Assembly (NCBI GenBank): GCA_018398765.1
Contig: JAHBMJ010001416.1
Span: forward strand, 21,290 to 85,289
DNA: 64,000 nt
Source of the DNA: Chromera velia
Lineage: Eukaryota > Sar > Chromeraceae
Reading direction: 5' to 3'
The notes below the pieces were generated by a model. That model was given only the letters and a program-made list of their open reading frames with translations, searched no databases and had not been told where the DNA came from. Shown here piece by piece: positions 48,602 through 61,400 of this stretch; within the stretch, counting starts at the first letter, position 1, and each line of letters starts with the position of its first letter. The position numbers were made by a program, and so were the translations under genes.

Positions 48602-50204
48602 GTCTGACTGTCTGATGTTAGTCTGTCTGTTCGATTGACTGATTGATTGATCGATTGATGGCAGATCTGGGATCTCGAGAACAAGTCCCTCCTGGAGGAG
48701 CTCAAGCCCGAGCACCCCAACAAGGCAGGCCTCCCCTGGTCAGTCAGTCAATCCTGTTCTTCTCCTTGAGGAGAAAGGGGGGGGGAAAGAGCGAGCGAAC
48801 GAACGGCAGTAAGGAGGAAGGAAAGAAAGGAAGGAAAGAAAGAGGGAAGAAGGGAAGAGAGAGAGAAATCAGTCCACTGAGCATCCCACAAAGTGGTTCT
48901 GGTGGAGTTGGTACGTACAACGCTGGAGGGAGGACAGTTTCTCCTCCCACGACGTTGCTCCCTCGAGTGTTCATGTCACAACAACCAGCAAAGAAAGAAG
49001 TAGTGACGCTGGCTGGCTGCTTCAGAGACGAGAGACGAGGCGGCGGGCCGACTCGCTTCCTGCTCTCTCGATCCCCCTTATTTCTGTCTGAACGAAGTGG
49101 GGGGCGGGGGGGTAACACGCAGGATGAGTGAGTGAGAAAGGAGGAGAATAACGGAGGGAAGGAACAGAAGGAGTAGTTGGCTGCTGGCAGGGGCGGGGTT
49201 CTGTCCGCTGGCCGGAGTGATGGATCAGTGGAAGCACACTTTTTTTCTGAGCAGCACTGCAGAGGACAGGCCAGAGAATAGAAGAGCAACCCCGGTTGGG
49301 TAAGAGGAGTTCCTTCCTTACTCGGCCTGTTGTCTTAGCATGATACAAGCCCGAGGTCGGGTCCTGGAACTGCACTTTGAATGGATGACCGAATAGAAAA
49401 CGAAATGAAGAAGACTGAAGAATTTACCACGTTCGGGTTCTCTGTCGATCGATGTTGGGGGGTAGGATTGCTTGCAAGCAGGTATTTTTACGTGAGATCA
49501 CTCAATATTGCGTGCGTCGGTATGGAGGCCCTAGCTTATCCCTCCCTCATTTTTTTCTTTCTGCCTTCCACTCCATGTGTCATGCCCCGGAAATATCGCT
49601 TTCCGGGCCATTCGCAAGGAGTGCGTCAGATTTTTCTGACTTCCAGTCCATGTGTCGATGATTACCTCAACAGTACTCTGTAGGAGCGCAGGGGTGTGCG
49701 TCAGTTCGCGGATTGTCGTAAGTGACTCTCTCTGTGTGTGCCCGCATGAATGTGAGTGTTCGCAGGTGTGTGTCTCTGTGCTGGTCCTCCGACGGCAACA
49801 CGCTGTTCGCTGGGTAAGTGCCTGCCTGTCTGCCTGACTTGATTTGATTGTCTCTTTTTGTTTGTGTGATTGGATCCTCTCACACCTCTACTTGTCTTCG
49901 CAAGGCTCCCTCCCTCTCTTTGATTGATACCTTTTCTTGCTCCTGTTGTTTCTTTCCTGCTGACTTCTGTTCATATTTTGTTTTCTCTTTCTGTTTCCAG
50001 CCGTGTCGTTGTGTTTTGCCTCACTGCTGTTATTGGGGCTTCTAACCCATTTCATTCGCTTCGGGTGTTCGTCCATCCTAGTATTTTGTGTTTTTATGTA
50101 TTCATGTTCATACGCGTACATGAATGTGCATGCGTGAGTTTCTTTCTGTATGTGCGCGCAGATCCACCGACGGCAACATCTACGTTTACGACCTCCATGC
50201 CTAA
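46601..50204 (+). CDS. RACK1: RACK1, seven-bladed WD40 ribosomal scaffold protein
   Basis: Six exons, 46601-46856, 47254-47528, 47960-48205, 48665-48738, 49766-49813 and 50162-50204, join in phase to 313 aa, the normal RACK1 length. WD repeats end in [61 protein letters not shown] and [11 protein letters not shown]. The start context ATGGCTTCCGATCACTTG gives [10 protein letters not shown], close to the RACK1 N-terminus. By family it binds the 40S subunit near the mRNA exit and scaffolds kinase signalling. Introns 1 and 4 begin GTCAGTCAG, intron 2 ends in a (TGCC)n run directly at the acceptor, and intron 3 holds GT and GA arrays. Codon use is strongly C/G-ending, as expected for a highly expressed gene. 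Confidence 0.97.
47936..47959. repeat. (TGCC)n run forming a RACK1 splice acceptor
   Basis: TGCCTGCCTGCCTGCAG ends exactly at the acceptor of RACK1 exon 3. Confidence 0.9.
48297..48355. repeat. (GT)n/(GA)n microsatellite in RACK1 intron 3
   Basis: GTGTGTGT changes to GAGAGAGA, about 90 bp after the donor. Confidence 0.93.
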
Positions 50205-51289
50205 GCGCTGTGTGCGCCTAGGGCATGTGGGTGGGAGGGAAAGCGCTCTTTCTCCGAGAGGATTCAGACCTGACATCAGAAGAAGGCGGGGAGAGAGGGG
50301 CATAGGGAAGTGAAGCGAAAACACACACACACAGCACTGAGGAAGTGACAGCAGGGCTTTCAGAGAGGGGGGTCAGAACCGAAAGAGAAGAGTGGACTTT
50401 TTTCCCTTTTGCGGAGGGAAGTGGGAAGAACCCCAGACAGCCAGGCGCTCCAAGCAGCCTCGCCCTTGACATGTGCAGGCAGTTTGTCTCATATTATGTG
50501 AGGCAGGCAGTTTGTGCACGGTGAGTGTCTGCGACTGCCGTCGCATCCCTTCCGTTGCCTGCCTGCATGCTCTGTGTAGGTGCGTGCGGATGGGTGAGGA
50601 CGGAGGAAGGCGAGCTCCGTCTGTCGTTGCTTTTTCCCTTTTTCTGTTGACAGGAGGGCGAGACTGCTCGACTCTCTGACCTTCTCCCCAGTGTTCTCTG
50701 TCGCTTTCCTACAACGCATTCGAAAGAAAGCCTGATCAATATTGCTGGCTGAAACTTCAGACAACAGAGAAAGGTAGGAACCAGCTGAAGATCGACTGAA
50801 ATTGGGACAGGTGACTGACAAAGCGGCAAGAGCTCAAACAAAGACCAAGTCAGAATAATTCAGTTGTTCTGATCATGCGTCAAACATATGTATAAAGAAG
50901 TCGTAACAAAAAAAATTTTAAAATTCTATATATAATCTGACAGACAATTCACTTTTACATATAAAGTTCTATCCAGCGAAGCCGCCGAAGCGGATTTTTT
51001 TTTTCTGGAATCAGTTTTATTACCAAATTATTGGGGGAATATATTGAAACAATATAATCGAATTCAGTTCTCTCTAAGCCTGGTAACTTTAATTCAGACC
51101 AATTGATATAATTAAAACTATAAAGCTAGTCAAAAAGGCTATGATAATGAAGCGATGCAAGAAAACATTCAAGCTGGCATTCAAGTTTTTCTGGCTCCTG
51201 CGGCAGCGTCTCTTGAAGCTCTTCCATGGCGAATCTGTGTGGGAGCTTCTAGCTCTTCAGGCATCTGGCTGGAGAGTCGACAGGGGGCT

Positions 51290-51545
51290 ATATAAAAATT
51301 CATTTGAGTGTCATTGGCACGCAAATGGGCTCAGGGGGGGGAGGGGGGGGCTTTGTGTGCCAGCAAAGTAAAAATAACCGTTCTTCTCCTCTATCAAAAC
51401 ACATTTAATGTTAAGTCAAAAAAACTGGGTTTTCAACTTGAATTGTTTTGAGGGGTTGCGTGCCACTGTAGAGGAAAGTAGGGGGGGGGGNNNNNNNNNN
51501 GTGCCAGTGCCACTGCATGACACTCAAATAAATTTTTACATGGCC
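51290..51545. repeat. Imperfect inverted repeat flanking an assembly gap
   Basis: ATTTGAGTGTCATTGGCAC near 51303 is answered by GTGCCACTGCATGACACTCA near 51507 (with small indels). Homopolymer G runs and ten N bases lie between, so a foldback structure may have broken the assembly. Confidence 0.6.
51491..51500. other. Assembly gap (10 N)
   Basis: Ten unresolved bases directly after a G10 run. Confidence 0.99.
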
Positions 51546-53508
51546 CCCAGAGACCGTCCTGTGGGGCCTGGGCGGCCCCTCCTGCTGCTCTGCAATAGAC
51601 TGATTATGTAATTTCATGTTGCTTAATTAGTATTAACGAAGTGAAGTGACCTAGTGAGTGACAGTCTTTTACAGCAAACAGAGGGAACTTTGCTAAGAAC
51701 TTTGAAGTTATTTGAAGCTCTTAGTAATTCTATTATGATGTCTGTAGGATAATGTATAAAATCTTTAAAAAATATAAGTAAAGAAGAGGCTAACATCATG
51801 AAGTCGCTTGGCACGGCTGGCACTCAGCATAACAAAACGCGGCATCTGGCTTAAATTACCGCTTAATCAAATCTCAAGCTACAAACATATATTTACGTTA
51901 TCATCAAAGTAAGTATTCAAAAAATCATGGTAAACATTCTTTGTCTAATGTTTTGCATTAGGCAATTTAGGCTTCGCAAATGCTGAATCAACTGATTGGT
52001 TTGCTTTAACAAACAAAGGACCAATCACCATTTAATTCGTGCAAGTGTTCTTTTGTTTCCGTCCAAGCTCCTAAGTTTTTTTTTTTCCTGTTCATATGAT
52101 GCAGACGCTGTATAAAGTGTTTTTCTTTATCGTTTCTTTGTTTTCTTTCGTTTAAAATTTCAGAGAATATATGGCGGGTGCTACTTTTGGTAAGCAAACA
52201 ACCTGAGAAAGGGTCATGCAGACGTATATACAAACATTCTGCATGCGGACTGAATGCCAATACGCACGCAAACTTCATTGCCCTGCATGCCAACCCCACT
52301 CCATTGCACCCGCCTTCAGAGTCACTCGGCTGATTACAAAATCTATTCAAGCACTCGCTCTTTCGATTCTCCCAAGTGACTGCGTAGGGGGTTAGGCCGT
52401 TGAATCAGTGGGGCACGCACAGCCTTCCTTAATTCTACCTCGACTCCTCTCTTCGATCTCCCCAACTTAATTCCCTCTCTGCTTCACTCTTTCACTTCCT
52501 CTGTGGTTTTCTGTCTCTTCTTTCATTCGAATCGGGCCGGAAGAGAAACAAAACACGCGATGCGAGGAGACACGAGGAGACAGGGGAAAAGGACTCAACC
52601 TGCTCTTCAAGTTCTCTTTTCAGGTCTCACCCACAAGCCTAGCTAGCTCCCTGTGAGCCTCTCACTCCCTCCCGGGAGGGAGTACAGAGTCACTTGCGAG
52701 GCTCTATGCATGCATGCATGTCCGCCCTAGAATTTTTCAATTCAACTGACTCGTTCGTTTGAGGATTTTCTGGATGAATTCTATCTGTCGGGATTTGATT
52801 TCACGCCCACAAGATCCTTAATTCGAACAGAGACATGCAGATCAAATCAAATCAATTGCATGTGGGGGGATGGAGGGGGACTTCTTGGGCCTCAAGCAAA
52901 GGCATAAAATTGATTAATGAAATGAAATCAGATCAAGACAAGAAAGAAGGGTGAAAGAGATGGAAGGAACGGAGGAGGAAGCAAAGGTAGGCTCGGGGCG
53001 AAGGATGCAAAACCCTCATGCAACAATCTGTTCATTCATGGTTCTTTTGTTTTACAGGCCAGCCATCCAACAGTCAGTCATTGAATTCGGGCAATCCAAC
53101 AATCAGGATTGCAATGAAGCGGTCGGGTCAGTGAAGAAAAATAAATTAACAAAATCTCCCTGTTCCCCTGCCTCCCTCCCCTTCCCCCATTTCCGCTTTC
53201 TACCTGTCCTCCCCCTTGACTGGTGATCAGTCAGTCACAAAGTGTCTGTCTGTCTGTCTGTGTGTCTCTAAGTCCTTCTACCAGTTAGCTGTTGCCAGCC
53301 ACTCCTGGGAGGAAGTTTTTTTTTCCGAGAAGGAGACAGAGAAGACCTCTCACTGATCCGGTCTTCGTCTTCCTCCTCATCTTCCTCTTCGTTGTCTTCG
53401 TCCTCTTCCCATTCGCTCCCTCCCCTGTCATTGTCATTCTCCTCACTGCTGCTGCTGTGACGGGAACTCAAGATTGTCCCCTCAAGGCCGACTGGGGCCT
53501 CTTTGTTC

Positions 53509-56500
53509 TTAGGCTCTTTTTACCACCCCCCCAGGCTGTCCTTGAGCAGGCACAGCAAGCACACGAGGCCGCGGAGGGAGTTGACGGAAGCGGCGGGAAG
53601 TCTGGCTGCCCGGTGTCGGCACGGACAGAGGGGAGAGCTCGTCTGCCTCCTCCTCCTCCGAGTCACTCTCGTCTGCATCATCCGTCCCTTTTCCTTTTCC
53701 TTTGAGGTTTCCCTCTTCCCCCCCTTTCACTGATTTCCCTCCCTCCCCTTCTATCTCTTCCAAAAGTTCTGCGAAGTCCTTTCCTTTTCCTGCCTTTGCT
53801 CCTTCCTCCTTGTTTCCTCTGGAATGAGAAGGAGAAGAACCCCCGAGGAGGTCCCTGGCTCTCTTTACGAGAGACATTAGGTCGGCAGTCTGTCTGGGTT
53901 TGTCTGGGACATTCACTGACTGTGCCAGGGCTGCTGCCTTCTCCTTTTCCTCTTCCCAGGAAGAGAATGAAAGAGCCGAGGAGACACCGGACGCAGAGGA
54001 GTCTGCTTCTCCCTCGTTGTCCTTTTTGACTTGAGGTTCCTTCTTTGGAAGTGATTGGGCTTGGGGGTCTTCTGGTGGACGTGGAAGGACAGTCACTCTC
54101 TCGTCTCTGTCTGCTGTCAGTGAGAGTGTAAAGCTGCAGCAGTGGGAGGGAAAAAGAAGAAGAAGAAGAAGAAGAAGAAAGATTGAACGAAAAGAAGTGA
54201 AGGAAACGAATTCGTTTAGGTCGGAATGCAAACGCAGCATGCAGGAGAAGATCTCTTTCTAAAAATCGGAGAGGGTTCGAAGCAAGGATGTGAATTGTGT
54301 CTTTTCACGTGTGTTGTCTCTTATTGGATTCTTTCATGTTCCTGAAAAACTCTCAGAGATGAAGAAGAGGTGCATAACTCCAATTGTTTTCCGGCAGTAG
54401 AGGATGTGTGCAGGTGAACAAAAGCAACAATTGAGTAAAGCGATCGTCGAAGGGAAATGAAGCACAATAGAGAGAAAGTAGGCCAATAGCTCGTGGGAAA
54501 ACTGGAGATGCAACGAAAGAGCGACCGATCTGTACTGACCCCAGATCCACGCTGTCCCTGTCATCGTCTGTCTCGTTTTCTTTCTCTTTCCCTTTCCTTC
54601 TCCTTCTCTGCCCTCTGGCCTTCAGCTCTCCCTCAGTAGGCACAGGCACCAGCGGAGGTCCCTCCGCAAGGGGGAGCCACACAGGGACGCACGAGATGTA
54701 CTCGTTCCTCTTGGCGGCTCTCCAGGGACCCAATTGATGTTGTTGCTGTTGCTGTAGGTACTCTGCGTCTGCTTCTTTTTGGTCACCATGCAGCACCCCC
54801 TTCTGCTTGTACTTCCTCAATCGGGTGGCAGCCTCTGCACAACGAGGAACGGTGATGATCTGAACCTCCCGGAAGGAAAGGGCGGCGGCACGCTCCATTG
54901 CAGAAACAATGCTTGAAGGGCAGCCGGATGCTGTGGGGGTATTCCCTTGTCCCTTTCCATTCATCTCTTCATTCTGATTGTGTTGCCGGTTGCCGAAGGG
55001 ATCCTCAAGAGGCAAAAGCACGAGAGCCCACACGCAGCCAGCGGCCCTGTCGGCCCAGATGCGGGGAGGGCCCATCCCTTCTCCCTTTTGAATCAACCCT
55101 AGATTGACCTCTTGGGAGAGAGGCTGCATGGGCTGCACCGACACTGCGGAGGCATTGAATCTGATGGAGGACGACAACCGCGCTGCCCCTCCTGCCCTAC
55201 CTTCCCCCCCCTTCCCTTCTAGACCTGCCAGACCCCGGAGACCTGCAGAACCTGCAGGGGCTGTGTGCTCAAAGAACATTCTTGGCCCCATCTTGTCCCT
55301 AAACTTCTTGTCTCCTTGATCCCCTATCGTCACCTTCTGGAGTTCATCCATTGTTTTGTTCTTGTTCCTCGCTTTGGCCTCACGGAACAGTTTAAGCCTG
55401 CGGAAGGCCGAGACGGGGAGGCCGGGATGGGGAGGCCGGGATGGCCCCCGACCAGGAAAACGTGGCGGGTGAGGAGGGAGAGGAACGAGGCGCGCTCCCT
55501 GCTCGAGCGTGCAACGAGAAACGCAAGGTAGTGCTGCAGCCACACACACACACACACACACACGCACATAGAGGGAGGGAGTTGAAATAAGGTATGGATG
55601 GAGGAGTGTGGGAGGGAAAGAAGCCCATGCACAGGGAGCAAAAGGGGAATCTGAAATACTTTTCAAGAAAAACAAAGATCATAGGCTTGTTCAAAGTAAC
55701 ATAGCACGAGTGTAGACACCAGATGACACCAGCACGGCAGCTGAAAACGTGAGCCAGTAATTCTTTCCGTTCTTTGAAACCAGCAATGCACTCACCCATG
55801 AGGCTGTGGTGTCGTGCAGTTTGAGTGTGTGAAGAAGAGTGGCGACGAGGACTTCGAGAGGTACCCCTAGAGAACTTGAAGAATCAGAAGCAGAAGGAGG
55901 GAGATAGGGAGAGTCGGAGACGGAGAGGAAGTCAGACTGTTCCAAGTCTGCAGCCAAATCGGAAGCGAAGAAATGGCGCCCTGCCGCTGAAAGAACTGGA
56001 AGGCTGAGGGTGAACCCGGAGTTCTTTAGAGAAGGCGAAGGAGGGACTGGAAGGATTCTGCTTTGCAGATCTTCTCCATCTCTTCCTTTGTCTTTCTCTT
56101 TCTTTGCCTTTCTCTTTTTGTCTCTTCTCTGCTTCGTCCCTCCCCCTCCTGACCCCCCAGTGATTTGAGAGATGGGGTCGGCAAGTCTCCGAAAAGACAG
56201 AGAACCGAAATTGCGAGACGAAGAGTCAGCCTGGGAAGACGAGCGTCTCCAACAGCTGCAACAACAAATACCTCCGCGGCCCTCTCTTCTACCACCAGTC
56301 GGGGGGGGGCGTTCAAAGGAGAAGGAGGAGGAGGAATCGGCAGTTACTGTTGCCGGATGGACAGATATGGGGTTAGGTTTGCGGCTTCCTTCGTCTAGAC
56401 TTCCCCTTTCTAATCTAGAGAAGCGTCTGCTCAGGGGAGTCAACTCATCCACCTCTGCTTCCACAGGCAGGTTTTCTGTCTCGACTGTTCCTGCTCCCTC

Positions 56501-58309
56501 AGGGGATCTCGAAGCTTCTCTTGGGTTTGCATGAACCTGCCTTACTTCTAGAAGGTCAGATGCCCTCACTGCCGTTTTCTTGCGATTGCTTGAAGACTCT
56601 TCCTTCCCCTTCCCCTTCTCACTTCTCTTCATGGAGCGGATCATATGGTGAGGAGAGACAGCAGAGACAGAGACGGAAGGGGAAGAGACCAAGTCGAGAT
56701 CCGCTCTCTCAAACAGCAATTGGTCTCTCTCCACAGGGACCCAAACGGACCCTGCCACTCCCTCCAAGGCGCCCCTCCGAAGATCGGGCGTGCTCATTGG
56801 AGGGCTCTGCAGATCGGCAGACAGACTCTTAGGGGGACCCTCACCCCCTCCCCTCCTTCCAGGCAGCACGGGAGAACCCATGGGGGAGAACGGGTGTTCC
56901 TGTTGGGGTCTCAAGAGTTTCTGTGTGGTGTAGAAGATTTCATCTAAGTCCTCTGCCTCGTCAGCGCTTCTCTGCAGGTCCTCGTCGAAAGAACTGTTGG
57001 GATCCTCAGGAGAACCCAGAGAACGACGAAGAACTAGAGCCCAACGAAGACAGAACTCCTCAAAATGAGGTAAACGAGGCACGCTGAGGGCACTTTTCAG
57101 CTTATCTCTTTTTGGTCTACTGTCAGGGGAATTAGAGGGCAACGAACTGGGCCACGATCTCAAGCTGTTCTGTTCTTCTTCTGCCTGTTTCTTTTTCTTC
57201 TTTAGTCCTTTGACTCCTCTCCCACCCCCTCCCTCTCTTTCTGAGATCCCATCGAGGCTGTGGATCCTCCTGAAGTGGCCGTGAATGCGATTGATCACCG
57301 ACAGAACAGACGAGAGCATCGGGTGGACCTCCGAGCGTGGCAGCGACTTCTCACTCAGACCCAGCCAGCCCCGCGCAGTAGCTCGGAAGAGCTCTGTGCA
57401 TGCTCCTACTGAAGAAGCACTCTCGGGGCTGTCCCCAACAAGCTGGACGTGGGGACAAATACCGTTGGCGTCAGCGTATCTGCATGCAGACAGATGTCCG
57501 ATAATTGGTGCATTCGTTTTCTTTCATGAATATGAATGGATGTCGGTCGAGGCTCGTACCCTTAGAGGGAGGAGACTGCGGAAGAAGCAAAACAAACCAC
57601 AGTGACCCAGGAAAGCATAAAACTACCCAAACATGCAAGAAGAGGTCAAACACACACTTTAGGCGAGCGACTGACCTTAGAAGGGGTTGCAATGCCGAAT
57701 GGATCCCCAAGATCGCTGTCTGTACAAAATTTCTGCTGCTTTTATCTCCTGCGTCGTTCCCTGTGCCCTCTTCCTTGATCTTGAGAGCTTCCGACTCAAT
57801 CATGCCGACGCCGTCTTGGAAAAATCCCCAGGCGATCAGAGAGCAACAGCGAACCAGGAAACAAAGCAGAACCGCCAACAGAGCAGATGCAAAGAGGAGC
57901 GCTTGATTCTCTGTCATTGTCGAAAAGTAAAGAGCCTGCAAGCAAAAATGGAAGGAAGGGGCAAGCAACGGAGAGAGAGAAGAAGAGCAGAGCAGAAATG
58001 AAAGAAAGTGCGGAAAAGAGCCAGAAAGGCAGGAAAGTCGAGGAAGAATCTTGAAGGTTATCCCGAATCAAAAAACACTTCAGGAAAATGTTTCTGAATC
58101 GTAAAGAGTCTTCCTTCTAATTTGCATTTTGTATCGGTTGTTCCTTTCCTTTCCAGCAAAACCAACAACCCCACTTGGAAGAGCGCGAGTGCGAGTGTGA
58201 AGGTGGCCAGCGCGTTCAGCTCAATGTGGTTCAAGAGGTTCATCTCTTGCATCGAGAAGGGCTTCAGGCGGCCTTGGACGAGAATGAAGAACACAGACAG
58301 CATCGACAC

Positions 58310-58347
<38 letters not shown>

Positions 58348-58352
58348 ACACC

Positions 58353-58401
<49 letters not shown>

Positions 58402-61400
58402 TCAGATATTCACGAACGGACGTATGCACGTTTTCAACAGAGATGGCGACGTGCCTAGCGTTACTGCATGAGTTTGGAGCCTTGCGTGCATGTATGTTCG
58501 TTGAATTAATTCGGTGATGGATGGAAGAATTAAACGGATCGAATGAGTGAGTGAGTGACTGAGTGAGTGAGAAAACATTGCTCCTCATATCTTCGCTTTG
58601 CTCGTTGCTCTAGCTTTTCGACTCCTTTCTTCTCTTTCAGACGAAATGCGCGCCTTCCTAAATACCGACCGACCTGGATGAGCCTCATGTCGGGGTTGTT
58701 CCCGACATAGAAGGCGACTGCGAGCTGCACTGCCAGCTTGCGCAACATGATCACAATCTCCCAATAGAGAAACCCCTCACGGTATCCCTGCAACAGACCA
58801 ACGCAAGAAGCGCACATACATGCATGCGTGTATATGTACTTAGACACACATGCCCAGACACACGCGCGCACACACATACAAATCGGCGGAAGGATTAAGG
58901 GGGTGAGGGAGAGAAGCGGCTACGCTTTGAAGACTCGCACAAAAAGAGAAGAGACCATCTTTCGGCAGGCCCCAGAGAAGAACACCGACAGTCTCCCAAC
59001 ACACCCACCTGAAGGAGGAAACCGTAGCGACGTCTAAACTGCGACCTCCAGGTGCGTGCGCCCTCCCGCGTGAGTTTTTTCAGCCCCGCCACGACCCGCT
59101 CGGCCAGGAAGAGGGGCACAACGATTCCCACCACCACAATTGCAGTCACTGCGAGAGGCATCCACTGCCTGTAGAGCTCAGAGGTGCACTCTACAGAGGG
59201 GGAACTGTTCAACCGAGGGGCCAAACCATCCGATAGAGGCTGGCAGCTGACAAGTTCAATTAGGCTTTCCAGAATTCCCTCAAAGGTGAGGAAGTACACC
59301 ATGATGTACACTGGTACCATGTCTTCAAAAATCATGGACGTCAACTTCCCCACCGTCTCGCTAAGGGTTCGGTCAGTTCTCGGGCGTCCCTCCTCATCTG
59401 TTGTCGGCAATTTGTACCGGAACAGAAGGAGCACCCTTACGTTGTCCAGCCTTCTGACCTCCTGCGCGTGGAGCATCCTTCTCTGCCAGGGCGCGAGGTC
59501 GTGAAGAAGAGAGCTTTCACTGTCAGCCGCAGAGGCCCGAGTCGGATCTGGAGACACGGGGAGTCCCACTGGGGGGGGGGATCCGGGGAATGAGTAGTCT
59601 CCCCTCTCCTGCCCTCCTCCTGGTGTACCCCAGCCCTCCTCCCCCACGCTTCTCCTTCTTCTCTTCCTCACGCGAAATTCTCCTCCGGCAACGGCCATGG
59701 AAAAGACCAGCGCAAACGCAGCCAGAGTCAGAAGGACAAAGCTGCCGAGGGGAAGAACCAAGGAAGCGAAACCGGATGCAAAAAACGCCAAGTGAGGATT
59801 TTCAATTCCCAGAGACTGAAGTGTATCCTGCAAGCATGAATACAGTCAGATACGTATATGAATTAAGTATATGTATGTGTATAATTTTCTATTATTTTTT
59901 CCCCTAGAGACTGAAGTGTATCCTGCAAGCATAAATACAGTCAGATACAAATTAAGTCATTTTCTCTCGACCTCACACTTGGCTTCCAGAAAAACGTCGG
60001 TCGGTTTGTGTTTCACTCACGCAACAGCCAGGAAAGAGAAACGAGGGACCAAAGACAGACACGAAAAAGCTGTCGAGAGCAGGATCATGTACAGGCGCTC
60101 AGCAGGAGTCTGCAGACTGCACCCACCCACCCGAACTGCACCAACCTCCGTGATGCACTCCAGTCTCACAAGATCTGCCACCGAAGGGATCATGTCCACA
60201 GGGACCAACGTGGACAAATCGGCCCATGCTGGCAGCTTCACGTTGGAGAGTTCAACTTCCGAGAGCACAGCGAGAAGGCTGAGGAAGTTGAAAAGAGACC
60301 TGCAGGCAAGCAGAGAGGGTGGGAGCAAGGTGGCGGCATCACCAGTTTGTTTGCATGCGGAATTCAACTCCCTCATTCAAGAGACGAGATGTGCCTGGAG
60401 CATTGCCTCTCTGTGTTTGTACTGTTTAAACGTCTCTCTCTGTCTGAGCACTTAATTGCATGATTTTGACAGAGCTCATTGGGTCTACTTCACTGCCCAC
60501 CCCCATGGAGTCCCTCTTTACATCGACGGAATTAAGGACAGACAGAAAGAAGGGCATTGCATCGATCGATCGATTCATCTTGCATCCCTTCTGCTGACCT
60601 AATGAGGACAAGATACGATCTTTCCTGCTCGTCTGTCGGTACAATGTTGAGGTGTGTGTAGACCAGAATGACGACCTGAAATCCCAGGAAGAACCCGAGG
60701 GCCCGAAGGAGGTTCCGGACCGGGTCCTCACAAAGGTCGCATTTGTCTCCAAAACTGCTTCATCATGCACCCATCGATCCAGTCCATACATACACACATA
60801 CCTACCTACCTACATACATACATACATACATACATTCTGTATGAAAGAAAATGTCTCCAAAACTGCTTCATCATGCACCCATCGATCCAGCTCATGCATA
60901 CATACATACATACATACATACATTCTGTATGAAAGAAAATGCCTCCAAAACTGCTTCATCATGCACCCATCGATCCAGCACATACATACATAAATACCTA
61001 GATACATACATACATACAATGAAAAAGAATTCTGTATGAAAGAAAATGTCTCCAAAACTGCATCATGCATGCACCCATCGATCCAGCTCATGCATACACA
61101 CATACATTTAATTGTCAAACGGAACCGGTTGAAGTCCCGATGGGACTACGGATCTTTCCCCTTCATTGCTATGGATCTGATCTCGGAGGAACGGACGAAT
61201 CTGGCTGCATGACTGTTTGGAAAGAAACAAAACAAAATGAGAAGTGAGCCTCGTGGATTGGTTTCTGCCGGATCTGAAGGACCGAGTCACTGATCACACG
61301 CGCAGCCAGAGGAAAGAGAGCCCTCAAGCTGCCACAGAGCTTCATTCTGAGGATGCTGCAACGAACGCTACGGAGACTAAACGACCGACCGGAAGGATTG

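Larger units (their letters stand above)
50205..53508. other. Intergenic region downstream of RACK1, with AT-rich core and gap
   Basis: RACK1 3' UTR, then an AT-rich core (about 50880-52150) and ordinary sequence. An acidic open frame on the minus strand at 53471-53268 (EEDEEEDEDRISERSSLSPS) may be a last exon of the HYR receptor gene, but no clear splice pair links it. Confidence 0.45.

Noticed and set aside
55330-55533. Frame HYLAFLVARSSRERASF as a full exon of the HYR receptor gene
   Set aside because: It starts at a good acceptor in the right phase, but its end cannot be joined in frame to the next exon at 55397; I left the junction unresolved.
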